46,469 nucleotides of DNA from positions 1 through 46,469 of the forward strand of contig JALWJZ010000060.1 in the NCBI GenBank assembly GCA_026996855.1, given 5' to 3'. The first letter of the stretch is position 1. Every line of letters starts with the position of its first letter. The position numbers and the translations under genes are program-made. This document shows positions 17,913 to 26,361 of this stretch, piece after piece. The notes below the pieces were generated by a model. That model was not told the DNA's origin and did not search any database. It worked only from the letters and a program-made list of their open reading frames with translations. The stretch is from Anaerolineales bacterium (GTDB taxonomy: Bacteria; Chloroflexota; Anaerolineae; Anaerolineales; DRMV01).

Positions 17913-18290
17913 TCAGGCCGTGGCCGACTCGGCCTGGGGTTGGCCCTCGGCCTTTTCGTCCGAGGGGATTTCCCCGGGGAGCAAAATTTCCTTGACCAGA
18001 AGCCGCGTGTACTTTTGGCGATGCCCCCGGCGACGGCGATAGCGCTTGCGGGGTTTGTATTTGAAGACCAAAATCTTCGGCCCTTTGAAGTGGTCCACCA
18101 CCACGGCCCGCACCCGGGCGCCTTCCACGGTGGGGGTGCCTACGTGCACCTCGTCGCCGTTTACCACCAGGAGCACCCGTTCCAGTTCCACCAGGTCGCC
18201 CACATCGAAGGGCAGGCGGTCCACTTCCAGGTATTCGTTGGGGGCCACCCGGTATTGGTGCCCCATGGCTTCGACAATGGCGTAACGCAT
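17913..18290 (-). CDS. rplU: Ribosomal protein L21
   Basis: L21 of 125 residues, a 23S rRNA-binding large-subunit protein. It begins MRYAIVEAMGHQYRV and carries the RRRRGHRQKYT rRNA-binding stretch; the last 20 residues are an acidic/polar tail. The start at 18290 is chosen over an upstream in-frame codon (18347) because GGGAGG sits eight bases before it and the family begins here. It is first gene of the rplU-rpmA-rpmE unit, with about 85 bases of leader after its promoter. Confidence 0.97.
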   Translation of the reverse strand: MRYAIVEAMGHQYRVAPNEYLEVDRLPFDVGDLVELERVLLVVNGDEVHVGTPTVEGARVRAVVVDHFKGPKILVFKYKPRKRYRRRRGHRQKYTRLLVKEILLPGEIPSDEKAEGQPQAESATA

Positions 18291-18320
18291 TCTTGGGCCT
18301 CCCACGTTCACTTCGCCGCC

Positions 18321-18366
18321 GGTAGTGCACAACAAAACTTCCCACACCCCGGCGGGGAAGTGGGAT
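18321..18366 (-). promoter_or_regulatory. Leader hairpin upstream of rplU
   Basis: In the untranslated leader of rplU the minus strand can form CCCAC-TT-CCCC / GGGG-T-GTGGG. Ribosomal protein operons, including some L21 operons, often carry autoregulatory leader structures; this hairpin is only a candidate and matches no family that I can name. Confidence 0.3.
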
Positions 18367-18378
18367 TTGAGCGTGCCT

Positions 18379-18387
18379 ATTATACCA
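18379..18387 (-). promoter_or_regulatory. Extended -10 promoter of rplU-rpmA-rpmE
   Basis: On the minus strand TGG precedes a perfect TATAAT (18384 down to 18379), an extended -10 element without an obvious -35. It lies back to back with the lysS promoter about 40 bases away. Confidence 0.65.
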
Positions 18388-18418
18388 ACTTTGTCCTGGA
18401 GTGGCGCGGGTTTTTTTC

Positions 18419-18427
18419 TGCTATAAT
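18419..18427 (+). promoter_or_regulatory. Extended -10 promoter of lysS
   Basis: TGC followed by TATAAT (18422-18427), about 43 bases before the lysS start, preceded by a T7 run. No -35 match is seen at 17 bases. It diverges from the rplU promoter. Confidence 0.65.
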
Positions 18428-18469
18428 CCCGAAAGCACCCTCATCCTCCGGCATGGGAGCGCGCTTCCG

Positions 18470-20059
18470 ATGAGCACACGCAAATATACGGCCCTGGAAC
18501 AGGTGCGCCTGGACAAAATCCAGCGCCTCCGCGAGATGGGCATCGAACCGTATCCCCCCCGCGCGGAGCGAACCCATACCACCCAGGAAGCCCGGCAGGC
18601 TTTCGAAGAAGCAGAAAGACAGGGGAAGGAAACCGGCCCCGAGGTCACCGTAGCCGGCCGTATCCGCTCCATGCGGGAGATGGGCAAGATTACCTTTGCT
18701 CACATCGAAGACGAACACGGGAAGATTCAACTCTTCTTCCAGGCCAACACCCTGGGCAAAGAACGTTTGCGCTTTTTCAACAAGATGTTCGACATCGGCG
18801 ATTTCATCCAGGCTCGGGGGCATCTCTTTCGCACCCGCTCGGGGGAGATTTCCGTATGGGTGCACGATTTCAAAATGCTGGCCAAGGCCATCACGCCCCT
18901 TCCCCCGGACAAACGCACCAAGCACACGCCTTTTTCCGACCCGGAATTGCGTTATCGTCAGCGCTATGCCGACCTGGCCGTGCACCCCGAAGTGCGGGAC
19001 ATCTTCCGAAAGCGCGCGGCCATCGTACGCGCGTTGCGGGACTTTCTGGACCGGCACGGGTTCTTGGAGGTGGAAACGCCCATCTTGCAGCTCATTTACG
19101 GCGGCGCCGCGGCCCGGCCTTTCGTCACTTACCACAACCTGCTCAAGCAGCGCCTGTACCTGCGCATTTCCTTCGAGTTGTACCTGAAGCGCCTGCTGGT
19201 GGGTATGTTCGAACGGGTGTACGAAATCGGCCGGGACTTTCGAAACGAGGGCATTTCCTTCAAGCACAACCCCGAGTTTACGCAACTGGAATGCTACATG
19301 GCCTATGCGGATTACCGGGATATGATGGATTTCGTGGAACAGATGTTGGTGGAAGTCGTGGAAAAGGTGCTGGGTTCCCGAAAGTTCACCTACCAGGGCC
19401 ATGAAATCGACCTCACACCCCCCTGGCGCCGGGTGGCCCTACGGGATGCCTTGCGGGAGGCCACGGGCATTGACATCGCGCAGCATCCCACCGGGGAAAG
19501 CCTGTTGGCGGCCATGAAAGAGCGGGGCATCGAACCCCCGCGGGCCGCACCTCGGGGGAAACTCATCGATTGGTTGCTGAGCACCTACGTGGAACCCAAG
19601 TTGATTCAGCCCACTTTCGTTTACGATTACCCGAGGGACATCTCGCCCCTGGCCAAGAGCAAGCCCGACGACCCCAACACGGTGGAACGTTTCGAACTCT
19701 TCATCGGCGGTATGGAACTGGGCAACGCGTTCACCGAACTCAACGATCCGCTGGACCAGGAGGCCCGCTTTTTGGAAATGGGCCGCACCTATGCCGCGGA
19801 CGACGAGGAACGGCATCCCCTGGACGAGGATTATCTTCAGGCCTTGCGTTATGGGATGCCGCCCAATGCCGGTTTCGGCATGGGCATCGACCGTTTGACC
19901 ATGCTCCTGACGGACCAGCCCAGCATTCGGGAAGTGATTTTGTTCCCCCATTTGCGGCCGGAAAAGGGCGGCGCCACCGAAGGGGAAAAAGGGCAAACCC
20001 CTTCGACCCCGGAGCGGGTTTTTGCCAAGATCGCGGCTGCCACCGGAGAAGATGCATGA
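18470..20059 (+). CDS. lysS: Lysyl-tRNA synthetase, class II
   Basis: Charges tRNA-Lys with lysine. The protein has 529 residues: an N-terminal OB-fold anticodon-binding domain (about 40-165) and a class II catalytic core with motif 2 FRNEGISFKHNPEFT and motif 3 GFGMGIDRLTMLL near the C-terminus, followed by a polar tail of about 40 residues. The start at 18470 is preferred over an in-frame codon at 18401 because the latter would lie upstream of the -10 promoter. It is the first gene of a plus-strand unit; a receiver-GAF gene follows after 116 bases in which I see no further gene. Confidence 0.96.
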   Translation: MSTRKYTALEQVRLDKIQRLREMGIEPYPPRAERTHTTQEARQAFEEAERQGKETGPEVTVAGRIRSMREMGKITFAHIEDEHGKIQLFFQANTLGKERLRFFNKMFDIGDFIQARGHLFRTRSGEISVWVHDFKMLAKAITPLPPDKRTKHTPFSDPELRYRQRYADLAVHPEVRDIFRKRAAIVRALRDFLDRHGFLEVETPILQLIYGGAAARPFVTYHNLLKQRLYLRISFELYLKRLLVGMFERVYEIGRDFRNEGISFKHNPEFTQLECYMAYADYRDMMDFVEQMLVEVVEKVLGSRKFTYQGHEIDLTPPWRRVALRDALREATGIDIAQHPTGESLLAAMKERGIEPPRAAPRGKLIDWLLSTYVEPKLIQPTFVYDYPRDISPLAKSKPDDPNTVERFELFIGGMELGNAFTELNDPLDQEARFLEMGRTYAADDEERHPLDEDYLQALRYGMPPNAGFGMGIDRLTMLLTDQPSIREVILFPHLRPEKGGATEGEKGQTPSTPERVFAKIAAATGEDA

Positions 20060-20175
20060 AAAGGGTATCCTCCTTGGCCCTTCCCCTGGGGAAGGAAGTG
20101 CAGGAAGCCAGACGGCGCTGGAGGAGGGCGGGAAAGGAAGTGCCTCCTTTGTCAAAGGCGTAGACGGAGTTGGTT

Positions 20176-21093
20176 ATGGCCTCCAAAGAGCGGATTTTAT
20201 TGATTGCGTATGACCCCAGTGTGGTGCGATGGGCCGCGGAGCAGGCCCTGACCCCTGCGGGTTTTTCGGTGGACGTGGTGCACGCGGTGGAAGAGGCCAT
20301 TCCTCGTTTGGCCCAGGAGCCGCCCGAGTTGATTGTGGTGGATTTGCATCTGCCCGGTTTGGGCGGCAAGGACCTGGTGGCCGCCATGCAGGCCCAGGGT
20401 CTGGATTTGCCCGTGGTGCTCATCGCGCGGCCGGGCGAGGAAAAGCGGGTGCTCCAGGTGATGCGCCTGGGCGCGTGGGATTTCGTCTTCTACCCCGCGC
20501 GCGAGGCCGAACTGGTCACGGTGGTGGAGCGCAACCTGCGTTTGGTCCGTGCTCAAAAGGAGGCCCGGGCTTTGCAGGAACAGGTGCAGCAGGCCCGGCA
20601 GCAATTGCGTTTGCGTCAGCGTCAATTGCTCACCCTGGCCCAACTGGCCAAAAGCATCATGGAGGTCCCCAAACTTTCGGTGCTTTTGCCGCGCGCCATG
20701 CGCGAGGTGGCCCTGGCCACCCACGCGGACCGCACCTGGCTCGCGGTGCGGGCAACCCGTCAAAACACGCTGCGTTTAGTGGCCTACTACAATTTGCCTT
20801 CGGCCTTCGTGGAGCAGGCCCGCCAACGCTGGCAGGATGGGGTCAGTTCCCTGGTCCTGCTCTCGGGAGAGTCCCTCTCCCTGGATGCCAAGGCTTTGCA
20901 GCGTTTTCCCTTGCGGGCGCTGGGAAAACACGCCCTGCTTACCCCCATCAAGCGGGGGTTGGAATCGCTGGCCATTTTGGGCGTGCTGCGAATTCGGGAT
21001 TTTCCCTTTGAGCAAGAGGATATGATGGTGCTGGAGGTGGCCGCGGGTCTGTTGGCCGGCGCTTTGACCACCGGCGGCATGTTCCACGAATGA
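20176..21093 (+). CDS. Receiver-GAF protein with degenerate receiver
   Basis: A protein of 305 residues: receiver domain about 5-120, a helical linker, and a GAF domain about 160-300. Phosphoacceptor Asp56 is kept (VVDLHLP), but the switch Thr/Ser position is Ala84 (LIARPG) and the conserved Lys is Tyr106 (FVFYPA), so phosphorylation-driven switching may be lost or altered. There is no DNA-binding domain. The ATG at 20176 follows ACGGAG; a TTG six bases earlier is also in frame. It sits after lysS and away from the main signalling cluster. The function is unknown. Confidence 0.87.
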   Translation: MASKERILLIAYDPSVVRWAAEQALTPAGFSVDVVHAVEEAIPRLAQEPPELIVVDLHLPGLGGKDLVAAMQAQGLDLPVVLIARPGEEKRVLQVMRLGAWDFVFYPAREAELVTVVERNLRLVRAQKEARALQEQVQQARQQLRLRQRQLLTLAQLAKSIMEVPKLSVLLPRAMREVALATHADRTWLAVRATRQNTLRLVAYYNLPSAFVEQARQRWQDGVSSLVLLSGESLSLDAKALQRFPLRALGKHALLTPIKRGLESLAILGVLRIRDFPFEQEDMMVLEVAAGLLAGALTTGGMFHE

Positions 21094-21199
21094 TTGGGAA
21101 AGGCGCAAATTGGCTTTGGCTCACGCACGAAACGTTCGAGGCCCAACCACCTTTGTCCGGTAAACAGCGGTTTGCCACCCTGTAGGGAGAGGGGCAGCC

Positions 21200-21700
21200 A
21201 TGCATACCTACATTGCCACGGTAGACGGGAAGGAATATCGCGTGGAAATCCTGGACGACGGTCGGGTTTCCATCAATGGCCAGGTGTTCGAGGTGGATTT
21301 CCAGCCCATTGGCGACCAGCCGTTGTATTCTCTGCTGGTCTCGGGTCGCTCTTATGAAGCCACCATTGCTTTTGTGGAAGACGCCTGGGAAGTGCTTTTG
21401 CAAGGGGTGCTGTATCGGGTGCAGGTAGAAGACGAGCGGATGCGACGTTTGCGGGCCCAGGCCGGGGAAAAGACCGTTTCTCACAAGCGGGTGCGCATCA
21501 AAGCGCCCATGCCCGGCCTGGTAGTGGATGTGAAAGTCGAAACCGGACAGGAAGTGGACAAGGGGCAGGTGCTTCTGCTCCTGGAATCCATGAAGATGCA
21601 GAACGAAATCCGCGCACCCCGGGCCGGTCAGGTCGTTGGGGTTTACGTGGAAGCCGGCCAATCCATAGAACAGGGTAAAGTGTTGGTGGAACTCCAATGA
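21200..21700 (+). CDS. Biotin carboxyl carrier-type protein
   Basis: Carries biotin for an acyl-CoA or oxo-acid carboxylase or decarboxylase. The 166 residues divide into an N-terminal beta-rich region (1-90) and a C-terminal biotinyl domain (97-166) with the biotinylation motif ESMKM, Lys132 being the expected site, preceded by APMPG (102-106). The layout fits the stand-alone carrier of acetyl/propionyl-CoA carboxylases. No biotin carboxylase or carboxyltransferase gene lies in the window. The ribosome site is GGGAGAGGGG. Its stop overlaps the next start (ATGA). Confidence 0.9.
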   Translation: MHTYIATVDGKEYRVEILDDGRVSINGQVFEVDFQPIGDQPLYSLLVSGRSYEATIAFVEDAWEVLLQGVLYRVQVEDERMRRLRAQAGEKTVSHKRVRIKAPMPGLVVDVKVETGQEVDKGQVLLLLESMKMQNEIRAPRAGQVVGVYVEAGQSIEQGKVLVELQ

Positions 21701-22332
21701 CTTCGGGTACGGCCCTCGAGCAGGAAGCCAAGTTCTGGGTGCCGGATTTGGAGACTTTTCGTCGCCATGTGGAGCGGCGGGGAGCGGTGTTGGTGACCCC
21801 TCGAACCCACGAGTACAATTTACGCTTTGACACTCCCGAGGGACGTTTGAGCCGGGAACACCGGGTGCTGCGCTTGCGCCGTGACCGCCGCATCACCCTG
21901 ACCTACAAAGGCCCCGCCCAAAGGCAGAGAGGCGTCCAGATTCGACCGGAATACGAGGTGGAAGTGGACGATTTCGACGCGGCCCGCCGTTTGCTGGAAG
22001 GGCTGGGTTTTCGGGTGGCGCTGGCCTATGAGAAGTACCGCACCCAATACCGCTGGCAGGACGTCCACCTGGTGCTGGACGAACTCCCCTACGGCAACTT
22101 TGTGGAAATCGAAGGCCCTTCGTTGGAGAGCGTACATCGCGCGGCCCGCGCGTTGGGCCTGGATCTGGACGCGGCAGTGCCCTGGAGTTATGTCGCGCTG
22201 TTCCGCCGTTTGAAGGATGCTTTGCAACTGGACGCGGCCCATCTGACCTTTGAAGCCTTCCGCAATCGTCCGGTGGACTGGACCCGTTTGGGGTTGCGTC
22301 CCGCGTGGAAACCGCAGGAAGGCCCCTCGTGA
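21697..22332 (+). CDS. CYTH-domain phosphatase/cyclase-like protein
   Basis: A protein of 211 residues with the CYTH signature ExExK (EQEAK, residues 9-13), paired charged strands (RVLRLRRD, TYKGP, EYEVEV) and LDELPYGNFVEIEGP, the usual triphosphate tunnel. Family members include class IV adenylate cyclases (CyaB) and thiamine- or tripolyphosphatases, and sequence alone does not tell which. It overlaps the biotinyl carrier gene by 4 bases, so the two are co-translated, though no functional link is obvious. Confidence 0.88.
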   Translation: MTSGTALEQEAKFWVPDLETFRRHVERRGAVLVTPRTHEYNLRFDTPEGRLSREHRVLRLRRDRRITLTYKGPAQRQRGVQIRPEYEVEVDDFDAARRLLEGLGFRVALAYEKYRTQYRWQDVHLVLDELPYGNFVEIEGPSLESVHRAARALGLDLDAAVPWSYVALFRRLKDALQLDAAHLTFEAFRNRPVDWTRLGLRPAWKPQEGPS

Positions 22333-22391
22333 GGGCGATGGGTTGTTCCTGGCCGTTTTTCTCGTTGGTATCCTCACAACGGTGAAGGGTC

Positions 22392-23558
22392 ATGCCCTTG
22401 CGTTTTCTCACCGCTGGTGAATCCCACGGCCCCGCGTTGGTGGCTATTCTGGAAGGGATACCGGCCGGCCTTCCCCTTTCTCCCGACGTCATCGACCGGG
22501 AGTTGGCCCGGCGCCAACGCGGTGTGGGCAGCGGCCCCCGGATGCGTATCGAGCAAGACCGGGTGCGTTTGCTTTCCGGGGTGCTGGAGGGGAGGACCAC
22601 CGGCGCGCCCATCGCCATGCTCATCGAGAACCGGGACCATGCCAAATGGCAGGGCCGGGACGTGTCCCCGTTTACCACCCCGCGTCCGGGTCATGTGGAC
22701 CTAGCCGCGGCCCTCAAATACGGCTACACCGACCTTCGGCCCGGCTTGGAACGGGCTTCGGCTCGGGAAACCGCGGCCCGGGTCGCGGTGGGCGCGGTGT
22801 GCAAGCATTTCCTGGCGCGGTTGGGCATTCGGGTGGAGGGGTACGTGGTGGCCATTGGATCGGTGCGGGCCCGGGTGGAGGACATTCCGCTGGAGGCGCG
22901 CGGCCAGCGGGCCGAAAATTCCCCCGTGCGCTGCCCCGACCCTCGGGCTTCCGTTCGAATGGAGGCCGCCATCCAGGAAGCCATCCACGCACGCGACACC
23001 CTGGGAGGCGTCATCGAGGTGGTGGCCTGGCCCGTGCCGCCGGGGCTGGGAAGTCATGTGCACTGGGACCGACGCCTGGATGCCCGCCTGGCCGCGGCGG
23101 TCATGGGGGTGCAGGCCATCAAAGGTGTGGAAATCGGCGCGGGGTTTGCCCTGGCCGAATTGCGAGGTACCCAGGCCCACGACGCCATCATTCGAGAAGG
23201 CCCGCACTTGGCCCGGCCCACCAATCGGGCCGGAGGCATCGAGGGCGGCATCTCCAACGGGCAGCCCATTGTGGTGCGCGCGGGCATGAAGCCCATCGCC
23301 ACCACCCTGACCCCTCAGACCACCGTGGACCTGGTCACCGGACAGGTCACCGAGACCCGGTACGAGCGTTCCGACTTCTGCCCGGTGCCGCGCGCGGTAC
23401 CTGTGCTGGAAGCCGCGGTGGCCTTCGTGCTGGCCGACGCGCTGCTGGAAAAACTGGGTGGTGACACCCTGGACGAAGTGCAGGAGCGCTTCGCCCGCCT
23501 GCCGCGCGGCCGGCTGGACGACTTTCACCTGGACGGGCGCGAGCACCGCTTCTGGTGA
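22392..23558 (+). CDS. aroC: Chorismate synthase
   Basis: Last step of the shikimate pathway: 5-enolpyruvylshikimate-3-phosphate to chorismate, requiring reduced FMN. The 388 residues are full length. Diagnostic stretches are FLTAGESHGP at the N-terminus, RQRGVGSGPRM, RPGHVDLAAALKYG, ERASARETAARVAVG and GGIEGGISNGQPI. The start follows GAAGGGT. No other aro gene is adjacent. The 75 bases after it lead into a toxin-antitoxin pair. Confidence 0.97.
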   Translation: MPLRFLTAGESHGPALVAILEGIPAGLPLSPDVIDRELARRQRGVGSGPRMRIEQDRVRLLSGVLEGRTTGAPIAMLIENRDHAKWQGRDVSPFTTPRPGHVDLAAALKYGYTDLRPGLERASARETAARVAVGAVCKHFLARLGIRVEGYVVAIGSVRARVEDIPLEARGQRAENSPVRCPDPRASVRMEAAIQEAIHARDTLGGVIEVVAWPVPPGLGSHVHWDRRLDARLAAAVMGVQAIKGVEIGAGFALAELRGTQAHDAIIREGPHLARPTNRAGGIEGGISNGQPIVVRAGMKPIATTLTPQTTVDLVTGQVTETRYERSDFCPVPRAVPVLEAAVAFVLADALLEKLGGDTLDEVQERFARLPRGRLDDFHLDGREHRFW

Positions 23559-23633
23559 GTTTGTGATATCCTTAGACCAAGTAGGGGTGTTGTACGGCGT
23601 GACTTTGGTGATGTGGCAGGAGGAGGTTGACCA

Positions 23634-23879
23634 ATGCCTTCGGTGCCGGGGTTTGACCGAATTACCTTTGACCCTAATGTTATGGGGGGACGTGCTTGTA
23701 TTCGAGGTATGCGCATCACTGTTTCGTTGATTCTCAATTTGGTCGCCAACGGCATGAGCATTGAAGAAATCGTTGAGGCCTACCCTGATTTAGAGCCAGA
23801 AGACGTACGTCAGGCATTGCGTTACGCGGCCTGGTTGGCTGAAGAGAGCATCCATGCTTTGGAGCCAAGTACCGTATGA
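23634..23879 (+). CDS. DUF433 antitoxin
   Basis: A protein of 81 residues of the DUF433 family (FDPNVMGGRACIRGMRITV, then SIEEIVEAYPDLEPEDVRQAL), a winged-helix-like antitoxin usually paired with a DUF5615 PIN-like toxin. The ribosome site is AGGAGGAGG. Its stop overlaps the toxin start (ATGA at 23876-23879). By eye, base composition is less GC-rich than in the neighbours, which suggests acquired DNA. The partner toxin gene is frameshifted. Confidence 0.9.
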   Translation: MPSVPGFDRITFDPNVMGGRACIRGMRITVSLILNLVANGMSIEEIVEAYPDLEPEDVRQALRYAAWLAEESIHALEPSTV

Positions 23880-24249
23880 AATTTCTGGCCGATATGGGAA
23901 TTTCACCGCGGACGGTGGCTTTCCTACGGGCGCAAGGTTACGAATCTGTGCATCTTCGTGAACAGGGGCTGGAGCGCCTTGCCGATGCAGCCGTTTTGGC
24001 TAAGGCGCGAGAGGAGGGTTTCATCCTTCTCACCCATGATTTGGATTTGGGGAATTTATCGCTGCCAGCGGCGCGCGGCTTCCCAGTGTGATTGTGTTTC
24101 GCTTGCGAAATATGCGCCCTGAAAATGTCAATGGCTATCTTCGACTCATCATCGAGGAATATGCAGAGACGCTGAAGAAGGGTGCGATTCTAAGCGTAAC
24201 AGAAGGCCGTATTCGAATTCGTCTACTTCCCTTGCGGTCGAAGAGGTAG
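23876..24249 (+). pseudogene. DUF5615 PIN-like toxin, frameshifted
   Basis: The first 71 codons (MKFLADMGISPRTVAFL...ILLTHDLDLGN) match a DUF5615 toxin, a PIN-like nuclease with acidic residues Asp6 and HDLD. The frame then hits a stop at 24089-24091. From about 24055 the family sequence continues in the -1 frame (AASGARLPSVIVFRLRN ... EGRIRIRLLPL) to a stop at 24247-24249. The join is at AATTTATC, where restoring one T in the T-run would give an intact gene of about 124 codons. This is a one-base deletion or a homopolymer sequencing error. The nuclease half is intact, so a truncated product could still be made. Confidence 0.85.
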
Positions 24250-24257
24250 CTGTTCAC

Positions 24258-24671
24258 ATGGACTGGGTCGAGCGTTTGGCGGAGGAAAAGATTCGGCAGG
24301 CCAGGGAGCAAGGGGTTTTTCGCCGCTCTCGTTATCGGGGCCGTAAAGTGCCCCTGGAGCCGGAGAACCCCCACCTTCCCCGGGAGTGGTGGGCCGCGTT
24401 CCACATTTTGGAAATCCACGACCTGGCTCCCCTGTGGATGCTGCGGGGCCGTTGGGTGCGAGAGGCCATCGCGGCCTGGCGGGAAGCCCTGCGCCAGGTT
24501 TTCACCCTGGCCCTTGCCGAAGACCAGCGCCAGGAACGGCTTCGGGTGCTCCGGGAGCGCCTGGAACGCCTGAACGGGCACATCCGCGACTACAACCTGG
24601 CCATTCCCCGCAGCGTGACGCCGCTCCCGCTCCTTTCCTGGGAAGAGGAACTCCGACGCATTCGAAGGTAA
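24258..24671 (+). CDS. DUF1992 (DnaJC28-like domain) protein
   Basis: A protein of 137 residues matching the DUF1992 / DnaJ homologue subfamily C member 28 conserved domain: ERLAEEKIRQAREQGVF at the N-terminus, a helical middle, and NGHIRDYNLAIP near the end. There is no J-domain here, as is usual in bacterial members, and the molecular role is unknown. It starts 8 bases after the end of the broken toxin and stops 3 bases before dnaX, so it probably shares a transcript with dnaX. Confidence 0.8.
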   Translation: MDWVERLAEEKIRQAREQGVFRRSRYRGRKVPLEPENPHLPREWWAAFHILEIHDLAPLWMLRGRWVREAIAAWREALRQVFTLALAEDQRQERLRVLRERLERLNGHIRDYNLAIPRSVTPLPLLSWEEELRRIRR

Positions 24672-24674
24672 GTC

Positions 24675-26297
24675 ATGGCTCAATCCTTGTATCGCAAGTG
24701 GCGCCCCCGTACATGGGACGAAATCGTCGGGCAGGACCCCATCGTGCGCACTTTGCAGCAGGCCGTGCGCACGGAGCGGGTGAGCCATGCTTACCTGTTT
24801 GCCGGGCCGCGCGGGACGGGTAAAACCACCACCGCGCGCCTTCTGGCCAAGGCCCTGAATTGCCTGCACCCCGACCCGGCTCAGCGCCCCTGCACACAAT
24901 GCGCGGTGTGCCGTGACGTGGAGGAAGGACGCTTTTTGGACCTCATCGAAATCGATGCAGCCTCTCATACCGGGGTGGACGACGTGCGAGCCCTGCGAGA
25001 TACGGTCCACCTGGCTCCGGCCCAGGGTCGGTACAAAGTGTACATCATCGACGAGGTGCACATGCTCTCCACCGCGGCCTTCAACGCGCTGCTGAAAACC
25101 CTGGAGGAGCCGCCGTCCCACGTGGTCTTCGTGCTGGCCACCACGGAATGGCACAAAGTGCCGGCTACGGTGCGCTCCCGTTGCCAGGTCTATCCCTTCC
25201 GCCGCATTCCCCTCAAGGACATTGTAGCTTCCCTGCAGCGCATCGTCGAAGCCGAAGGGATTCAGGCCGAGCCAGAGGCCTTGCGTGCCATTGCCCGTCA
25301 GGCTACGGGCAGCCTGCGGGATGCCATTTCGCTCCTGGACCAACTGGCCTCGCTGGGGGAAAAGGTCACCGTAGAGCAGGTGCACGCGCTGTTGGGCACC
25401 GCACCCGACGAAGCCGTGTACACGATGGTGGAAGCCTTGCATCAAGGCCGGAGCCAGGAGGCCATGCAGGCCGTGATGAACGCGGTGGAAAGGGGCACCG
25501 ACCCGCGCGTCCTGGCCCGTCAGGTGGTGGATTACCTGCGCCAGGTCATGTTGGTGCAAATGGGCGTGGAGGAGGTCATCGAAACCTCGGATGTATGGAA
25601 GCAACGCTTCCGAGAACACGCCCAGGCCCTGTCCATGACCATTTTGCTGCGTTGGATTCGTCTTTTCCAGAAGGCGGCTTCCAACATGGGCGCTACCTGG
25701 TATCCTACCCTTCCCCTGGAACTGGCTGTGGTGGAGGCCCTATATGGGGTCTCGGGGGAAAGGGAAGGCCCGCGCGAGACGCGGGTGGTTTTGCCCAAAG
25801 CGCCTGCCACCGAATCCGCGGCACCGGCGGTTTCCCCTGCAAAAAAAGCCGGTGAAGAAGCCGAAAGGGCCGCTTCTGCGGAAACCCGGAGCCTGAGTTA
25901 TGACGAGGCTCTGCGGGCCTGGCCTCAGGTGAAGGCCTGGCTGGCCCGACACGCCGAGGCGCGAGACGCGCCGGAAATCCCCGGTTTGTTGGAGCAGGGG
26001 TACATTCAACTGGTGGATGCCCGAGGGGATACCGTGTGGATGGCCGTGCACACCGAGGCCAGCAAGCGCCGTTACGAGCGGGAGCCGTACCGAAGTTTGT
26101 GGCGCGAGGCGTGGTCCCAGGTCCTGGGCCGGCCGGTGCGGGTGGCCTGGCAGGTGGGCGAGGCTCGGGCCGTCGTCATCGAGGAAGACCTTCCGCAATT
26201 GGTGCGAACGGCGTTACAATTGGGAGGACGGTTGCAACAGGTTCTTCCGGCTTCTTCCGGGGAAGCCGACGGGACCGAATCTGCTCCAGGGAGGTAA
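24675..26297 (+). CDS. dnaX: DNA polymerase III subunit gamma/tau
   Basis: Clamp-loader ATPase of the replicative polymerase. The 540 residues hold Walker A GPRGTGKT (44-51), four zinc-binding Cys at 63, 73, 76 and 79, DEVHML, the sensor-1 region and the domain III collar to about 370. A variable tau-like region follows. Codons 389-391 read GCA AAA AAA with a run of seven A (25841-25847). A -1 slip there gives Ser-Arg and then TGA at 25853-25855, which would make a gamma-like product of 393 residues. The gene lies 3 bases after the DUF1992 gene. Confidence 0.97.
   Translation: MAQSLYRKWRPRTWDEIVGQDPIVRTLQQAVRTERVSHAYLFAGPRGTGKTTTARLLAKALNCLHPDPAQRPCTQCAVCRDVEEGRFLDLIEIDAASHTGVDDVRALRDTVHLAPAQGRYKVYIIDEVHMLSTAAFNALLKTLEEPPSHVVFVLATTEWHKVPATVRSRCQVYPFRRIPLKDIVASLQRIVEAEGIQAEPEALRAIARQATGSLRDAISLLDQLASLGEKVTVEQVHALLGTAPDEAVYTMVEALHQGRSQEAMQAVMNAVERGTDPRVLARQVVDYLRQVMLVQMGVEEVIETSDVWKQRFREHAQALSMTILLRWIRLFQKAASNMGATWYPTLPLELAVVEALYGVSGEREGPRETRVVLPKAPATESAAPAVSPAKKAGEEAERAASAETRSLSYDEALRAWPQVKAWLARHAEARDAPEIPGLLEQGYIQLVDARGDTVWMAVHTEASKRRYEREPYRSLWREAWSQVLGRPVRVAWQVGEARAVVIEEDLPQLVRTALQLGGRLQQVLPASSGEADGTESAPGR
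25841..25855 (+). promoter_or_regulatory. Candidate dnaX slippage / -1 frameshift site
   Basis: The heptamer A AAA AAA, in register with the dnaX frame, is followed in the -1 frame by AGC CGG TGA. A small hairpin CCGC-TTCT-GCGG lies at 25870-25881. Programmed frameshifting (Escherichia coli) and transcriptional slippage (Thermus) at A-runs in dnaX are established. Here it is a prediction only. Confidence 0.55.
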
Positions 26298-26361
26298 AGG
26301 GTGCCTTCCAGCATCCATGTTTGGTTCGTTGTTTGAACTCCGTTGCCAAAGGAGGTGCGCC

